Below, piece after piece: positions 16,862-25,781 of a stretch of 64,000 bases of DNA; positions within the stretch are counted from its first letter, which is position 1; each line of letters opens with the position of its first letter. The position numbers and the translations under genes are program-made. The DNA is taken from assembly GCF_028826105.1 (NCBI RefSeq), contig NZ_JAQGPL010000001.1:2258501-2322500 (forward strand). Direction: 5' to 3'. The notes below the pieces were generated by a model. The model ran no database searches, was not told the origin of the DNA, and was given only the letters and a program-made list of their open reading frames with translations. The DNA comes from Paenibacillus humicola. Lineage in GTDB: Bacteria; Bacillota; Bacilli; Paenibacillales; Paenibacillaceae.

Positions 16862-18952
16862 ATGGGGAAAATTCAAGTGCTGGACGAGCAGCTGGCCAAT
16901 CAGATCGCGGCGGGCGAGGTTGTCGAACGGCCCGCTTCGGTCGTGAAGGAGCTGGTCGAGAACGCGATCGACGCGGGCGCGACGACGGTCGACGTCACGG
17001 TGGAGGAAGGCGGTCTTGCGCTCGTTCGGGTTACCGACAACGGCTCGGGGATCGAGGCGGGCGATATGGAAACGGCTTTTTTCCGCCATGCGACGAGCAA
17101 GCTTTCGTCGGGCAAGGATTTGTTCCGCATCGCGAGCCTCGGCTTCCGGGGCGAGGCGCTGCCCAGCATTGCGGCGGTCTCGCGCGTCGAATGCGTCTCG
17201 TCGGCGGAGACGACGGGCCTCGGGCGCAAGCTCGTCATCGAGGGCGGAACCGTCCGGTCAAACGAGGAAACGAGCGCGCCGAGGGGAACCGACATCTCCG
17301 TGCGCGATTTGTTTTATAACACGCCCGCAAGGCTGAAATACATGAAGACGATCCAAACGGAAATCGGCCATATCGCCGATTACGTCAACCGGCTTGCGCT
17401 GGCGCATCCGGGCATCGCTTTTACGCTGAAGCATAACGGGGGGCTGCTGCTGCGGACTATCGGCGGCGGCGACCGGCTGCAGGCGTTCGCGGCGATCTAC
17501 GGCACGTCGTCGGCGAAGTCGATGCTGCCCGTGGAGGGCGAGCACCCGGACTACGATTTGCGGGGCTTCATCTCGAAGCCGGAGCTGACGAGAGCCAGCC
17601 GGGGCGGCATTACCGTCGTCGTGAACGGGCGCTACATTCGCAGCTTTGTCGTCAACCAGGCGCTGCTGCAGGCGTACCATACGCTGCTGCCGATCAACCG
17701 TTATCCGCTGGCGGTGCTGGAGCTTGGCATGCATCCGTCACTCGTGGACGTCAACGTTCATCCCTCCAAAATGGAAGTTCGCTTCAGCAAGGAAGGGGAG
17801 CTGAAGCAGTTCATCGAAACGGCGCTCGGCCAGGCATTGGGCAGGCAGCGCCACATTCCGGGACCGGCGCCGGAGCGCTCGAAGCCCGTTTACGTGCAGG
17901 AGCAAATCTCGTTCCACCGGCCGGAGCCTTCGTTCGGACCGGCTGCAGACGCCAGCGGCGGACGCCCTCCGCTGGGAGCGCCGTCCCCGTCCGCAAGCTG
18001 GCGGGACGGACAGCCGGACGGTTCGCGGCGGACGCCGGTATCCGGCCGGCCGGCCGCAAGCGGCGGCGGTGCCGGATATGCGCCCGAGGAACGCGGCCGG
18101 ACCCCGATTCCGCGGGACGCGGCGGAGCGGCTGTATGCGCCTGTTCAGCGGGAGGGCACGGATACCGCGGACGCCGTATACGAAACGGCGGCGGCCCTGG
18201 ATTACGGCTTTAGGCCCGCCGCTTCGGTATATGACCGGCCGCCTGGGGATATGCCGGAGCTGGATAAGCGCGTTCCGGCGGCTGAACCGCCCGCGGCCGC
18301 CGGAGAGCTGCCGCCGGCTCCGGACGTCTCTTCGTCCCGGTCCGCCGGGGGCGAAGACCGCCCGGCTTTTCCCGAGCTGTACTGGATCGGCCAGCTTCAC
18401 GGAACTTACATCGTGGCGCAGAACGAGGAAGGCTTGTTTTTGATCGACCAGCACGCGGCGCACGAACGGATCCATTACGAATATTATTTGGACAAATTTG
18501 GCCGGCCGGAGCCGGCCAGCCAGCCGCTGCTCGTGCCGCTGACGCTCGAATTTACGCCGGCGGAAGCGGCGGCGCTCGCGGAGAAGCTCGGCGCGCTGGC
18601 GGCGGTCGGCGTCGAGCTCGAGCCGTTCGGAACGAATACGTTCCTCGTCCGCGCCTGTCCGGAATGGTTTCCGCGAGGCGAGGAGCAGGCCATCGTGGAA
18701 GAGATGGCCGAATGGCTGCTCGGGGAGCGCGGCGCGATCGAGGTCGGCAAGCTTCGCGAGAAATCCGCGATTATGTGCTCCTGCAAGGCGTCGATCAAAG
18801 CGAACGACCGGCTGACCCGCGAGGAGGGCGAGGGCCTGCTCCGTCGTCTCGCCGCCTGCCGCATGCCGTATACGTGTCCGCACGGCCGGCCGATCGTCGT
18901 GCATATAACCGCCTATCAATTGGAAAAAATGTTTAAACGGGTGATGTCATGA
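16862..18952 (+). CDS. mutL: DNA mismatch repair endonuclease MutL
   Basis: 696 residues. The N-terminal GHKL ATPase has ELVENAIDAGAT, DNGSGI, RHATSKL and GFRGEALPS. The C-terminal domain has the endonuclease metal motif DQHAAHERIHYE (from D529) plus the CKASIKAND and CPHGRP motifs, so this is a nicking MutL as expected for Firmicutes lacking MutH. A Pro/Gly/Arg-rich linker of roughly 180 residues (about 340-510) joins the halves, longer than in B. subtilis. AAAGGAGG precedes the ATG. Its stop overlaps the next start (ATGA). Confidence 0.98.
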   Translation: MGKIQVLDEQLANQIAAGEVVERPASVVKELVENAIDAGATTVDVTVEEGGLALVRVTDNGSGIEAGDMETAFFRHATSKLSSGKDLFRIASLGFRGEALPSIAAVSRVECVSSAETTGLGRKLVIEGGTVRSNEETSAPRGTDISVRDLFYNTPARLKYMKTIQTEIGHIADYVNRLALAHPGIAFTLKHNGGLLLRTIGGGDRLQAFAAIYGTSSAKSMLPVEGEHPDYDLRGFISKPELTRASRGGITVVVNGRYIRSFVVNQALLQAYHTLLPINRYPLAVLELGMHPSLVDVNVHPSKMEVRFSKEGELKQFIETALGQALGRQRHIPGPAPERSKPVYVQEQISFHRPEPSFGPAADASGGRPPLGAPSPSASWRDGQPDGSRRTPVSGRPAASGGGAGYAPEERGRTPIPRDAAERLYAPVQREGTDTADAVYETAAALDYGFRPAASVYDRPPGDMPELDKRVPAAEPPAAAGELPPAPDVSSSRSAGGEDRPAFPELYWIGQLHGTYIVAQNEEGLFLIDQHAAHERIHYEYYLDKFGRPEPASQPLLVPLTLEFTPAEAAALAEKLGALAAVGVELEPFGTNTFLVRACPEWFPRGEEQAIVEEMAEWLLGERGAIEVGKLREKSAIMCSCKASIKANDRLTREEGEGLLRRLAACRMPYTCPHGRPIVVHITAYQLEKMFKRVMS

Positions 18953-19719
18953 TCGTGACCACGCCGCGCCAATGCCCGCCGGCTCTCATTGAATACGCCA
19001 ACGGGTTGGCCGCCGAGCTGGGGGGCCGTTACGTGCCGCGCCGGCGGGAGACGCTGAGCGGTCTCAAGACGCTGTACGGCGATGCAAGGCTGCTTGTTGC
19101 GGACGAGCGCGGACTGCGTTATTATGAGGACTCGGACGAACCGTTTTATTTTCATCCGAGCATGGCATACGTCCGCGTGAAACGGCTGCGCAGAGGCGAG
19201 CGGGATCCGCTCGTCGAGCTGTCGGGCTGCCGTCCAGGCGATACGGTGCTGGACTGCACGGCGGGCCTCGGCTCGGACGCCATCGTTTTTTCGTACGCCG
19301 CCGGACCGGAAGGCCGCGTCACCGCGCTCGAAAGCGAGCAGCTGCTGTACACGATCGTACGGGAAGGTTTGAAGACGTACGCCACGGACCATCATGACGT
19401 GAACGAGGCGCTGCGCCGTATCGATGTCCGGCTTGCCGATCACCGCGAATATTTGGCCGCCCTGCCGGACAACTCGGCCGATATCGTCTACTTCGACCCG
19501 ATGTTCCGGCAGCCGATCCACGAGTCCGCCGCGCTGCAGCCGCTGCGGGCGCTTGCGAATCCCAGCGCGCTGAGCGCCGATACGATCCGCCACGCGGTTC
19601 GGGTCGCGCGGCGCTCGGTCGTCATGAAGGAGCATAGGGAGAGCGGCGAATTCGAACGGCTCGGCTTCCGGCTCCGCCACGCCAACAAAATTGCCTATGG
19701 AGTGATCACACCGCCATGA
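18949..19719 (+). CDS. RsmJ-like class I SAM-dependent methyltransferase
   Basis: 256 residues. The SAM-binding motif is LDCTAGLGSDAIVFSYAAG near residue 99 and the catalytic-type motif is YFDPMFRQP near 180, both as in RsmJ (16S rRNA guanine-N2 methyltransferase). The N-terminal region (ETLSGLKTLYGDARLLVADERGLRYY) differs from enterobacterial RsmJ, so the exact substrate is uncertain. It overlaps mutL and miaA by four bases at each end, so it is firmly within the mismatch repair/miaA operon. Confidence 0.82.
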   Translation: MIVTTPRQCPPALIEYANGLAAELGGRYVPRRRETLSGLKTLYGDARLLVADERGLRYYEDSDEPFYFHPSMAYVRVKRLRRGERDPLVELSGCRPGDTVLDCTAGLGSDAIVFSYAAGPEGRVTALESEQLLYTIVREGLKTYATDHHDVNEALRRIDVRLADHREYLAALPDNSADIVYFDPMFRQPIHESAALQPLRALANPSALSADTIRHAVRVARRSVVMKEHRESGEFERLGFRLRHANKIAYGVITPP

Positions 19720-20702
19720 GCGCCGAACTCGGTACAACGGGCAAGCCCCGGCTGCTCGTGCTCGTCGGGCCGACGGCCGCCGGGAAGACGCGGATAAGCC
19801 TCGACATCGCCAAAGCGTGGAATGCGGAAATCATCTCCGGCGATTCGATGCAGGTATACCGCGGCATGGACATCGGAACGGCGAAAATCCGTCCGGAGGA
19901 GCGGCAGGGCGTTCCGCATCATTTGATCGATATTTGCGAGCCGGACCATCCGTTCTCGGCAGCGGAATTTCAGCGGCTGTGCACCGGACTGATCGCCGAA
20001 ATCACCGCACGCGGCAAACTTCCTTTTATCGTCGGGGGCACGGGCCTGTATGTGGAATCGGTCGCGTACGGCTACGATTTCGCCGAAGGCGGCTCGGACG
20101 AGGCGTACCGGTCGGAGCTGCGCGAATACGCGCTCCGATGCGGCACGGAGGCGCTCCACGCCAAGCTTCGCGAGGTCGATCCCGCTACGGCGGAGCGCCT
20201 GCACCCGAACGATCAGCGGCGCATTATCCGGGCGCTGGAAATCCGCCATTTAACCGGCGTCACCTTGTCGGAGCAGCTGGCCGGCCAGAAACGCGTTTCA
20301 CCTTACGAATTATGTATTGTCGGCCTGAATATGGAACGCGCCAAGCTGTACGAGCGCATTAACGAGCGGGTCGACGCGATGATCGCCGAAGGGCTCGTGG
20401 ACGAGGTGAAGCGGCTGTTGGACGCTGGCGTGCCGGCGGACTCGGTGTCCATGCAGGGACTCGGCTATAAAGAAATCGCGCTCTGCATCCGGGACCGGAT
20501 CCCGCTTGCGGAAGCGGTCGAGCTGCTGAAGCGGAATACGAGGCGGTTCGCGAAGCGGCAGCTGTCGTGGTTTCGGCGGATGGAAGACATCGCCTGGGTC
20601 GAGGCTTCCGAAAATATTCACGAGAATTTGCGCTCGTTTCATGCTATAATAGCAGGAAAGTTTGGAGTGGATCTTGAATATATTACTAACCAATCTTTTT
20701 AA
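19716..20702 (+). CDS. miaA: tRNA dimethylallyltransferase MiaA
   Basis: 328 residues. Transfers a dimethylallyl group to N6 of A37 in tRNAs reading UNN codons. The P-loop is GPTAAGKTRIS near residue 14, followed by the family block ISGDSMQVYRGMDIGTAKI and later GGTGLY, LHPNDQRRIIRALE and GLGYKEI. The ATG overlaps the methyltransferase stop (ATGA). hfq follows 18 bases later, the Bacillus order. Confidence 0.98.
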   Translation: MSAELGTTGKPRLLVLVGPTAAGKTRISLDIAKAWNAEIISGDSMQVYRGMDIGTAKIRPEERQGVPHHLIDICEPDHPFSAAEFQRLCTGLIAEITARGKLPFIVGGTGLYVESVAYGYDFAEGGSDEAYRSELREYALRCGTEALHAKLREVDPATAERLHPNDQRRIIRALEIRHLTGVTLSEQLAGQKRVSPYELCIVGLNMERAKLYERINERVDAMIAEGLVDEVKRLLDAGVPADSVSMQGLGYKEIALCIRDRIPLAEAVELLKRNTRRFAKRQLSWFRRMEDIAWVEASENIHENLRSFHAIIAGKFGVDLEYITNQSF

Positions 20703-20720
20703 CGATGGGGGTAACGACCA

Positions 20721-20963
20721 ATGAACAAATCAATCAATATTCAGGATACGTTTCTGAACCAATTGCGCAAAGACAGCGTTCCGGTGACGGTCTATTTGAC
20801 GAACGGGTTCCAAATTCGCGGCGTCATTAAAGCGTTCGACAACTTTACGATCGTCATTGACAGCGAAGGTCGTCAGCAAATGGTGTACAAGCATGCCATT
20901 TCGACGTTTACCCCGCAGCGAAACGTCTCGCTTATGCAGCAGGAACCGTCCCACGACGCCTGA
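20721..20963 (+). CDS. hfq: RNA chaperone Hfq
   Basis: 80-residue Sm-like protein. Sm1 ([22 protein letters not shown]) and Sm2 (MVYKHAIST) are complete; the F-x-N-F region ([11 protein letters not shown]) is the usual one. Forms a hexamer that binds A/U-rich RNA; in Firmicutes its sRNA role is weaker than in enterics. It keeps a short acidic C-terminus. Preceded by GATGGGGGTAA, spaced normally. A terminator hairpin follows at 21060. Confidence 0.98.
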   Translation: MNKSINIQDTFLNQLRKDSVPVTVYLTNGFQIRGVIKAFDNFTIVIDSEGRQQMVYKHAISTFTPQRNVSLMQQEPSHDA

Positions 20964-21059
20964 TCCAAAGCGCTGACATCGTCAAGTACGGACTGGCAGC
21001 GGACCGCGCGATGAAACTTTTTCAGCGCGCGGTTCGTTAATTGAATAGCGGCGCGAAGC

Positions 21060-21091
21060 AGCAACCCGCTTTCGAGCTGGGTTGCTTTTTC
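21060..21091 (+). terminator. Rho-independent terminator after hfq
   Basis: Stem AGCAACCC / GGGTTGCT with an inner GCT-TTCG-AGC helix and a T run. A second hairpin (ACCGCGCG / CGCGCGGT, 21003-21032) lies upstream with no T run. Confidence 0.85.
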
Positions 21092-21203
21092 GTTCCGGCG
21101 CTTAATCGGGCGCTGTTTCAAAACGGCCGGCGGAGTTTAGTTGAATCTCGGGCACAGAGAAACGGGACCTGGCTCCCGCGGCAGGTTAGGAGGGGGATCG
21201 GCT

Positions 21204-23951
21204 ATGGCTGATGGACCGCGCAACAAGAGCAAAAACGCGCCAGGGGCGCAAACGAACCGAAAAAAGAACACCAAGAAGGGGAAAAAGCGTTTTACGGTGC
21301 GAAAGCTGGCCGTCTGGCTGTTTTTCACGGCCGCCGTCGCCGTCATTTGCGGCATTATCGGCTATTTGCTCGTCATTTTGAACGGGCAGCGCATTCTGAG
21401 CGAAAACGCGAACAAATTCGAGCTTCCCGAAACGTCCATCATTTACGACACAAACGGCAAAGAAGTGACGAAGCTGTTTGTGGAAAACCGCGAGAACGTC
21501 GAGTTCAAGGACATTCCGAAGCAGCTGCAGGAGGCGTTTATCGCTACCGAGGACCGGCGCTTCGAAGAGCACTCCGGCATCGACCTGTGGTCGATCGGGC
21601 GCGCGCTCGTCAAGGACGTCGTGTCGCGAAGCGCCGCCGAAGGCGGCAGTACGATTACGCAGCAGCTGGCCAAAAACCTGTTTTTGTCGCAGGATAAAAC
21701 GCTCTTCCGCAAAGCGACGGAGGCGTCGATCGCCGTCGCCCTGGAAAACCGCTATTCGAAAGACGAAATTTTGACGATGTACCTGAACCGGATTTACTTC
21801 GGCAAGGGGGCATACGGCGTCAAAGCGGCCGCCAAGGTATATTTCAACACGTCGCTGGATCAGTTGAAGCTGTGGCAAATCGCCACGCTCGCGGGCATTC
21901 CGAGGGCGCCGTCCACGTACAATCCGATCGACAATCCGGAAAAATCGATGGAGCGGCGCGCGGTCGTGCTCAAGCTGATGCTCGATCAGGGCTACATTAC
22001 GCAGCAGGAATACGAGCAGGCGAAGGCGCAGGTCTATGACGCGGATATGTTCTCGAAGCCGAATACGCAGGTGTACGCCTCGTTCGTCGACTTTGCGGTC
22101 AACGAAGCCGAGGAGCGAACCGGCCTCAGCGAGGAGCAGCTGCGCGCCGGCGGCTATAAAATCTACACGACGCTGAATACGAAGGCGCAGTCGGTGATGG
22201 AGAAGGAATTCGCCGACGATAAAAATTTCGAGAAAAGCGTGGACAATCAGCAGGTGCAGGGCGCTATGATTATCGTCGATCACCGCGACGGCAATATCCA
22301 GGCGCTCGTCGGCGGACGGGACTACCAGAAGAAAGGGCTCGACCGCGTGCTGGTGCCGCGCCAGCCGGGCTCCGGCTTCAAGCCGGTAACCGTCTACGGC
22401 CCGGCCATCGATACGGGCGACTGGTACCCGTGGTCGATCGTGCAGGATACGAAAACCTGTTACGGCAGCTATTGTCCGAGCGATTCCAATGCGAACAAAT
22501 ATCTCGGCCCGATCACGATCCGCCAGTCGATCAAGGAATCGCGCAACGCTTCGGCGGTATGGCTGCTGAATCAGATCGGCATCACAAAAGGGCTCGATTT
22601 CGCCGACCGGCTCGGCTTCAAGCTGGATAAAAAGAACGACCGCAATCTCGCGATCGCGCTGGGCGGCCTGACCCAAGGCGTCACCCCGCTCCAAATGGTG
22701 ACGGCTTACAGCGCATTTGCCAACGGCGGCAAGTCGGTAGACCCGCACAGCATCGTGAAAATTACGGACAGTCAGGGCCGATCGGTTTATCAATACGATC
22801 CGCCGGCTCCTAAGCAGCTGATGAAGCCGTCCACGGCCTGGTATATGACCGACATTATGCAGGGCGTGGTCGAAAAAGGCGGCACCGGCACGCAGGCGAG
22901 AATCGACCGGCCGGTCGCCGGCAAGACGGGGACGACGCAGCACGGCATCCCGAACTTTCACTCGAGCTATAACCGCGATGCCTGGTTTTCCGGATTTACG
23001 CCGGAATGGACGGCGGTCGTTTGGATGGGCTACGACAAGACGGATAAGCAGCATTTGCTGAAGAAAAGCAGCTCCCAGTCGGCCGCGATGTGGGGCAAGG
23101 TGATGGAAGAAGCGATGAAGGGGATGCCGGTCGAAAGCTTCAAGAAACCGGCCGGCGTCCAGGACAAACAGCCGATTCCGGCCGTAACGGATTTCTCCGC
23201 CGTCTACGACGAAGCCAGCAAAGCCGTCAAGCTGTCGTGGACGCCGCCGGAGGGCAATTTCAACAACCTGACGTACCGCGTGTACCGCAAGGAAGCCGGC
23301 GAGACGGAGTTCACGAGAGTGCTCGATGCGCTCTCTGCGACCGGCGTCGACGATATGAGCGTAGCGCCGGGGATGACGTACGAATACTACGTCACGGCTT
23401 ACGACGCCCAGGACGATGTCGAAAGCGCGTCTTCGCAGCATGCCGGTCTGACGATTCCGGCGGAGCAGCTGAATCCGCCGCCGCCTGGCGATGGAACCGG
23501 AGTCCCCGGTGACGGAACCGGCGTGCCGGGCGACGGATCCGGCGTCCCCGGCGATGGCGGCCAACTGCCGAACGGAGACGGGCAGCAGCCGGGCGGAGAC
23601 GGACAGCAGCCGGATGGCGGCGGTCTGTTCCCGGGCGGGGACGGCCAGCCGCCGGGCGATAACGGCGGCCAGGGCGGCCAGCCCGGCGACGGAACCGGGC
23701 AGCCCGGCGGGGACGGCGGCGGCGGTTCCGCCGGCGGAAGCGGAGACGGCGGTTCCCCGCCGCCTCCCGGTCAGAACGGCGGGACGCCGAATGACGGTTC
23801 CGTACCGCAGAACGGAGGCGGTGCGCCGAACGGCAGCACCGGCACCGGAAACGGCTTCAGCTCCGGCACAAGCGGGACCGGCGGATCCGGAACGACGAAC
23901 GGGCCCGGAACTGGAGGAGCCGGGGGCATTACGTTCGGCACGGGCGGCTAG
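21204..23951 (+). CDS. Class A penicillin-binding protein (PBP1A type) with FN3 domain and Gly/Pro repeat tail
   Basis: 915 residues, bifunctional peptidoglycan synthase. A basic cytoplasmic head and one membrane segment (about 35-60) precede the GT51 glycosyltransferase domain (E116 in ATEDRRF; GGSTITQQLAKNLF) and the transpeptidase domain with SGFK (S390, K393), the SRN-type motif in KESRNAS, and KTGTT (K574). A fibronectin type III domain follows (about 655-750). The last 160 residues are Gly/Pro/Asp/Asn-rich with three near-identical GDGTGVP units. The ATG at 21204 follows TAGGAGG; an upstream in-frame ATG lacks a site. Polymerises and cross-links cell wall outside the membrane. Confidence 0.95.
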   Translation: MADGPRNKSKNAPGAQTNRKKNTKKGKKRFTVRKLAVWLFFTAAVAVICGIIGYLLVILNGQRILSENANKFELPETSIIYDTNGKEVTKLFVENRENVEFKDIPKQLQEAFIATEDRRFEEHSGIDLWSIGRALVKDVVSRSAAEGGSTITQQLAKNLFLSQDKTLFRKATEASIAVALENRYSKDEILTMYLNRIYFGKGAYGVKAAAKVYFNTSLDQLKLWQIATLAGIPRAPSTYNPIDNPEKSMERRAVVLKLMLDQGYITQQEYEQAKAQVYDADMFSKPNTQVYASFVDFAVNEAEERTGLSEEQLRAGGYKIYTTLNTKAQSVMEKEFADDKNFEKSVDNQQVQGAMIIVDHRDGNIQALVGGRDYQKKGLDRVLVPRQPGSGFKPVTVYGPAIDTGDWYPWSIVQDTKTCYGSYCPSDSNANKYLGPITIRQSIKESRNASAVWLLNQIGITKGLDFADRLGFKLDKKNDRNLAIALGGLTQGVTPLQMVTAYSAFANGGKSVDPHSIVKITDSQGRSVYQYDPPAPKQLMKPSTAWYMTDIMQGVVEKGGTGTQARIDRPVAGKTGTTQHGIPNFHSSYNRDAWFSGFTPEWTAVVWMGYDKTDKQHLLKKSSSQSAAMWGKVMEEAMKGMPVESFKKPAGVQDKQPIPAVTDFSAVYDEASKAVKLSWTPPEGNFNNLTYRVYRKEAGETEFTRVLDALSATGVDDMSVAPGMTYEYYVTAYDAQDDVESASSQHAGLTIPAEQLNPPPPGDGTGVPGDGTGVPGDGSGVPGDGGQLPNGDGQQPGGDGQQPDGGGLFPGGDGQPPGDNGGQGGQPGDGTGQPGGDGGGGSAGGSGDGGSPPPPGQNGGTPNDGSVPQNGGGAPNGSTGTGNGFSSGTSGTGGSGTTNGPGTGGAGGITFGTGG
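23487..23570 (+). repeat. 21-bp tandem repeat in the PBP tail
   Basis: Four consecutive 21-base units encode GDGTGVP, GDGTGVP, GDGSGVP and the diverged GDGGQLP, followed by shorter GGDGQQP units. Such in-frame repeats change length easily by slippage. Confidence 0.85.
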
Positions 23952-24306
23952 CAGGCTTCGCCGCACGAAATGTGCCGCGCAGCCGGTATAGCCCGGCCGG
24001 CTTCCGGCGAGTGCCGTGCCGGCCTCGTCTTGGACCGGCGGAGCAAAAAGAATCGAACATGACGTGCAAGAAATGCAAGCGTCTTTCATATGCTATACAA
24101 AGAAGAGGGGAGAGCGGCCAAAGCTCTCCTTTCTGCCATTTTTGCCGTTTCGCCCTGCGGGAGAGCCGCCGGATTTTACGCATACCGGCTTGCGATCGCT
24201 TCGAATTTTGCCCCCGAGTGGAGATCACCGTTAAGTTGTGGTAAAGTTTTGGATACAATCCCTTGTTGATCAGTTAGTTTCGATCCTAACGGAAAGGTCG
24301 TTCCGT
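23952..24306. other. Gap between the PBP gene and the DUF402 gene
   Basis: About 355 bases. A weak hairpin GGAGAGC / GCTCTCC (24109-24129) followed by a pyrimidine run may end the PBP transcript. TACAAT at 24254-24259 with TTAAGT 17 bases upstream is a possible promoter for the next gene. The open frames here have no ribosome binding site and no protein-like pattern. Confidence 0.5.
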
Positions 24307-24864
24307 ATGAAGCGAAAATTTTCTGACCGTGCCAATTGGCGGCGCATCTTGCGCAGAAGCTACACCTGTCTGGCGATGGACGGCGATGAGTTCAAAGGGC
24401 TCGTGACGCTGTACCGGATCCATGAATTGCGGGAACCGCTTTGGAAGGAATATAACGGACGCCGGCTGTGTCTGGCCGACCGCGGCTATTTGTGGATGCA
24501 GCATTTTCCGCGCGGTGAGCATTTCGTCGTGACCACGATGTTTGATGACAAGAACCGTGTCGTCCAGTGGTACATCGATATTTGCAAAACGCAGGGGCTG
24601 ACCGACCAGCAGGTGCCGTGGTTTGACGATTTGTACCTGGACGTGGTCGTGCTGCCGAGCGGCGAAGTGTTCCTGCTCGACGAAGACGAGCTCGAGGATG
24701 CTGTGCGGCAGGGGACGCTCAGCAGCAAGGACGCGGCGCTGGCGAAGAAGACGGCGGGCCGTTTGATGTCCTCGATCAAGAGCGGCCGGTTCCGTTATTT
24801 TACGCTCAGCCTGAAGCATCGCAAGACGCTTGCCGCCCAAAGCGGCGAGGTCAGCGAGTCGTGA
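24307..24864 (+). CDS. DUF402 nucleoside tri-/diphosphatase (YgaC / Ntdp type)
   Basis: 185 residues. The DUF402 fold is recognised from the YTCLAMDGDEFKG start, the RGYLWMQHFPRGEHF stretch, and the acidic metal-binding motif YIDICK with WFDDLYLDVVVLPSGEV. S. aureus Ntdp of this family hydrolyses NTPs and NDPs; B. subtilis has YgaC. Start chosen at the ATG after GGAAAGG; upstream in-frame starts are not conserved. Its stop overlaps the start of the YdcF-like gene (GTGA). Confidence 0.85.
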   Translation: MKRKFSDRANWRRILRRSYTCLAMDGDEFKGLVTLYRIHELREPLWKEYNGRRLCLADRGYLWMQHFPRGEHFVVTTMFDDKNRVVQWYIDICKTQGLTDQQVPWFDDLYLDVVVLPSGEVFLLDEDELEDAVRQGTLSSKDAALAKKTAGRLMSSIKSGRFRYFTLSLKHRKTLAAQSGEVSES

Positions 24865-25643
24865 GTGCCGCTCCCGCAAAGCCGAAAGCTCGCAGCGGCG
24901 GGAAGTCGGACGCGCCAGGCGGCGGCAGGCCGAAAGCGCCTGGCGGTGTGAAGCCGAAAGCGCCGGGCGGAGCCAAACCGAAAGCGAGAGGCAAGCGGCG
25001 GAAGAAGCGCCGATTCCGGCCGGCCGCGGCTTTGCTGCGGACCGCCGCCGTCCTTGTCTCGCTCGGCGCGTTCTGGTGTGCCTATTTGCTGTGGGTGATC
25101 GCCGGCTACGAGCTGCCGAAGCCGATTCCGAAGGCGGATGCGGCGATCGTGCTGGGGGCGGCGCTCTGGAACGACGTGCCGAGCCCGGGGCTGCAGGAGA
25201 GGCTTGACCATGCCGCCGAGCTGTACAAGCAGGGAAACGTCGGCTATTTGCTGCTGACCGGCGGTCTCGATCATAACGGCTCCCGCCTGACCGAAGCGGA
25301 AGGCATGCGCGATTATTTGCTGAAGAAGGGAATCCCGAAGGGCAGGCTGGTGCTGGAGAACGATGCCCGGAGTACCTATGAGAACCTGAAATTCAGCCAG
25401 CCGCTGATCGCGAAGCACGGCTGGACAAGCGTGGTCATCGTGACGCACGATTATCACGCGCCGCGCGCCGCCGAAATCGCCCGTTACCTGCATTACAAGC
25501 CGGATACCGCCGTCCTCGGCTACAAGTCGAAGGTGCTGCCGCTAGCGCAGCAGCAGCTGCGCGAGGTGCTGGCTTTTACGAAATGGAAGCTGGACTCCGT
25601 CCTGCTCCGGTTCGGGCTTCAAACGCCCGATGCCTTCTTTTGA
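24861..25643 (+). CDS. YdcF/SanA-like DUF218 membrane protein
   Basis: 260 residues. A basic Lys/Pro/Gly repeat head (about 55 residues with APGG-x-KPK units) precedes one membrane segment (about 57-80) and a DUF218 domain: ADAAIVLGAALW, LLTGGLD, TEAEGMRDYLLKKGIP, NDARSTYENL and VTHDYHAPRA. DUF218 proteins such as SanA and YdcF act at or near the envelope; the substrate is unknown. The GTG start overlaps the DUF402 stop, so the pair is coupled. The head repeats look like GC-driven expansion rather than a functional domain. Confidence 0.82.
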   Translation: MSAAPAKPKARSGGKSDAPGGGRPKAPGGVKPKAPGGAKPKARGKRRKKRRFRPAAALLRTAAVLVSLGAFWCAYLLWVIAGYELPKPIPKADAAIVLGAALWNDVPSPGLQERLDHAAELYKQGNVGYLLLTGGLDHNGSRLTEAEGMRDYLLKKGIPKGRLVLENDARSTYENLKFSQPLIAKHGWTSVVIVTHDYHAPRAAEIARYLHYKPDTAVLGYKSKVLPLAQQQLREVLAFTKWKLDSVLLRFGLQTPDAFF

Positions 25644-25781
25644 CGCTCCTTTGCCGCAAATCTGTTAATATGACCGGCTCCGCAGGAATACAATGGAGCA
25701 AGCGGTATGCGCTCCGCGGCCGGCTCGTCTGGCAGCCGGCTGCATGTGCGCGCCAAATGATGCGGATGCGAAGGACAGGTG

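Noticed and set aside
23980..24040. Terminator in the GC-rich palindromic stretch after the PBP gene
   Set aside because: Stem-forming GCCGGC sequence is present, but no T run follows and the pairing is ambiguous.
21186..24089. 967-codon open frame on the minus strand
   Set aside because: Antisense shadow of the penicillin-binding protein gene, with no motif and no ribosome binding site.
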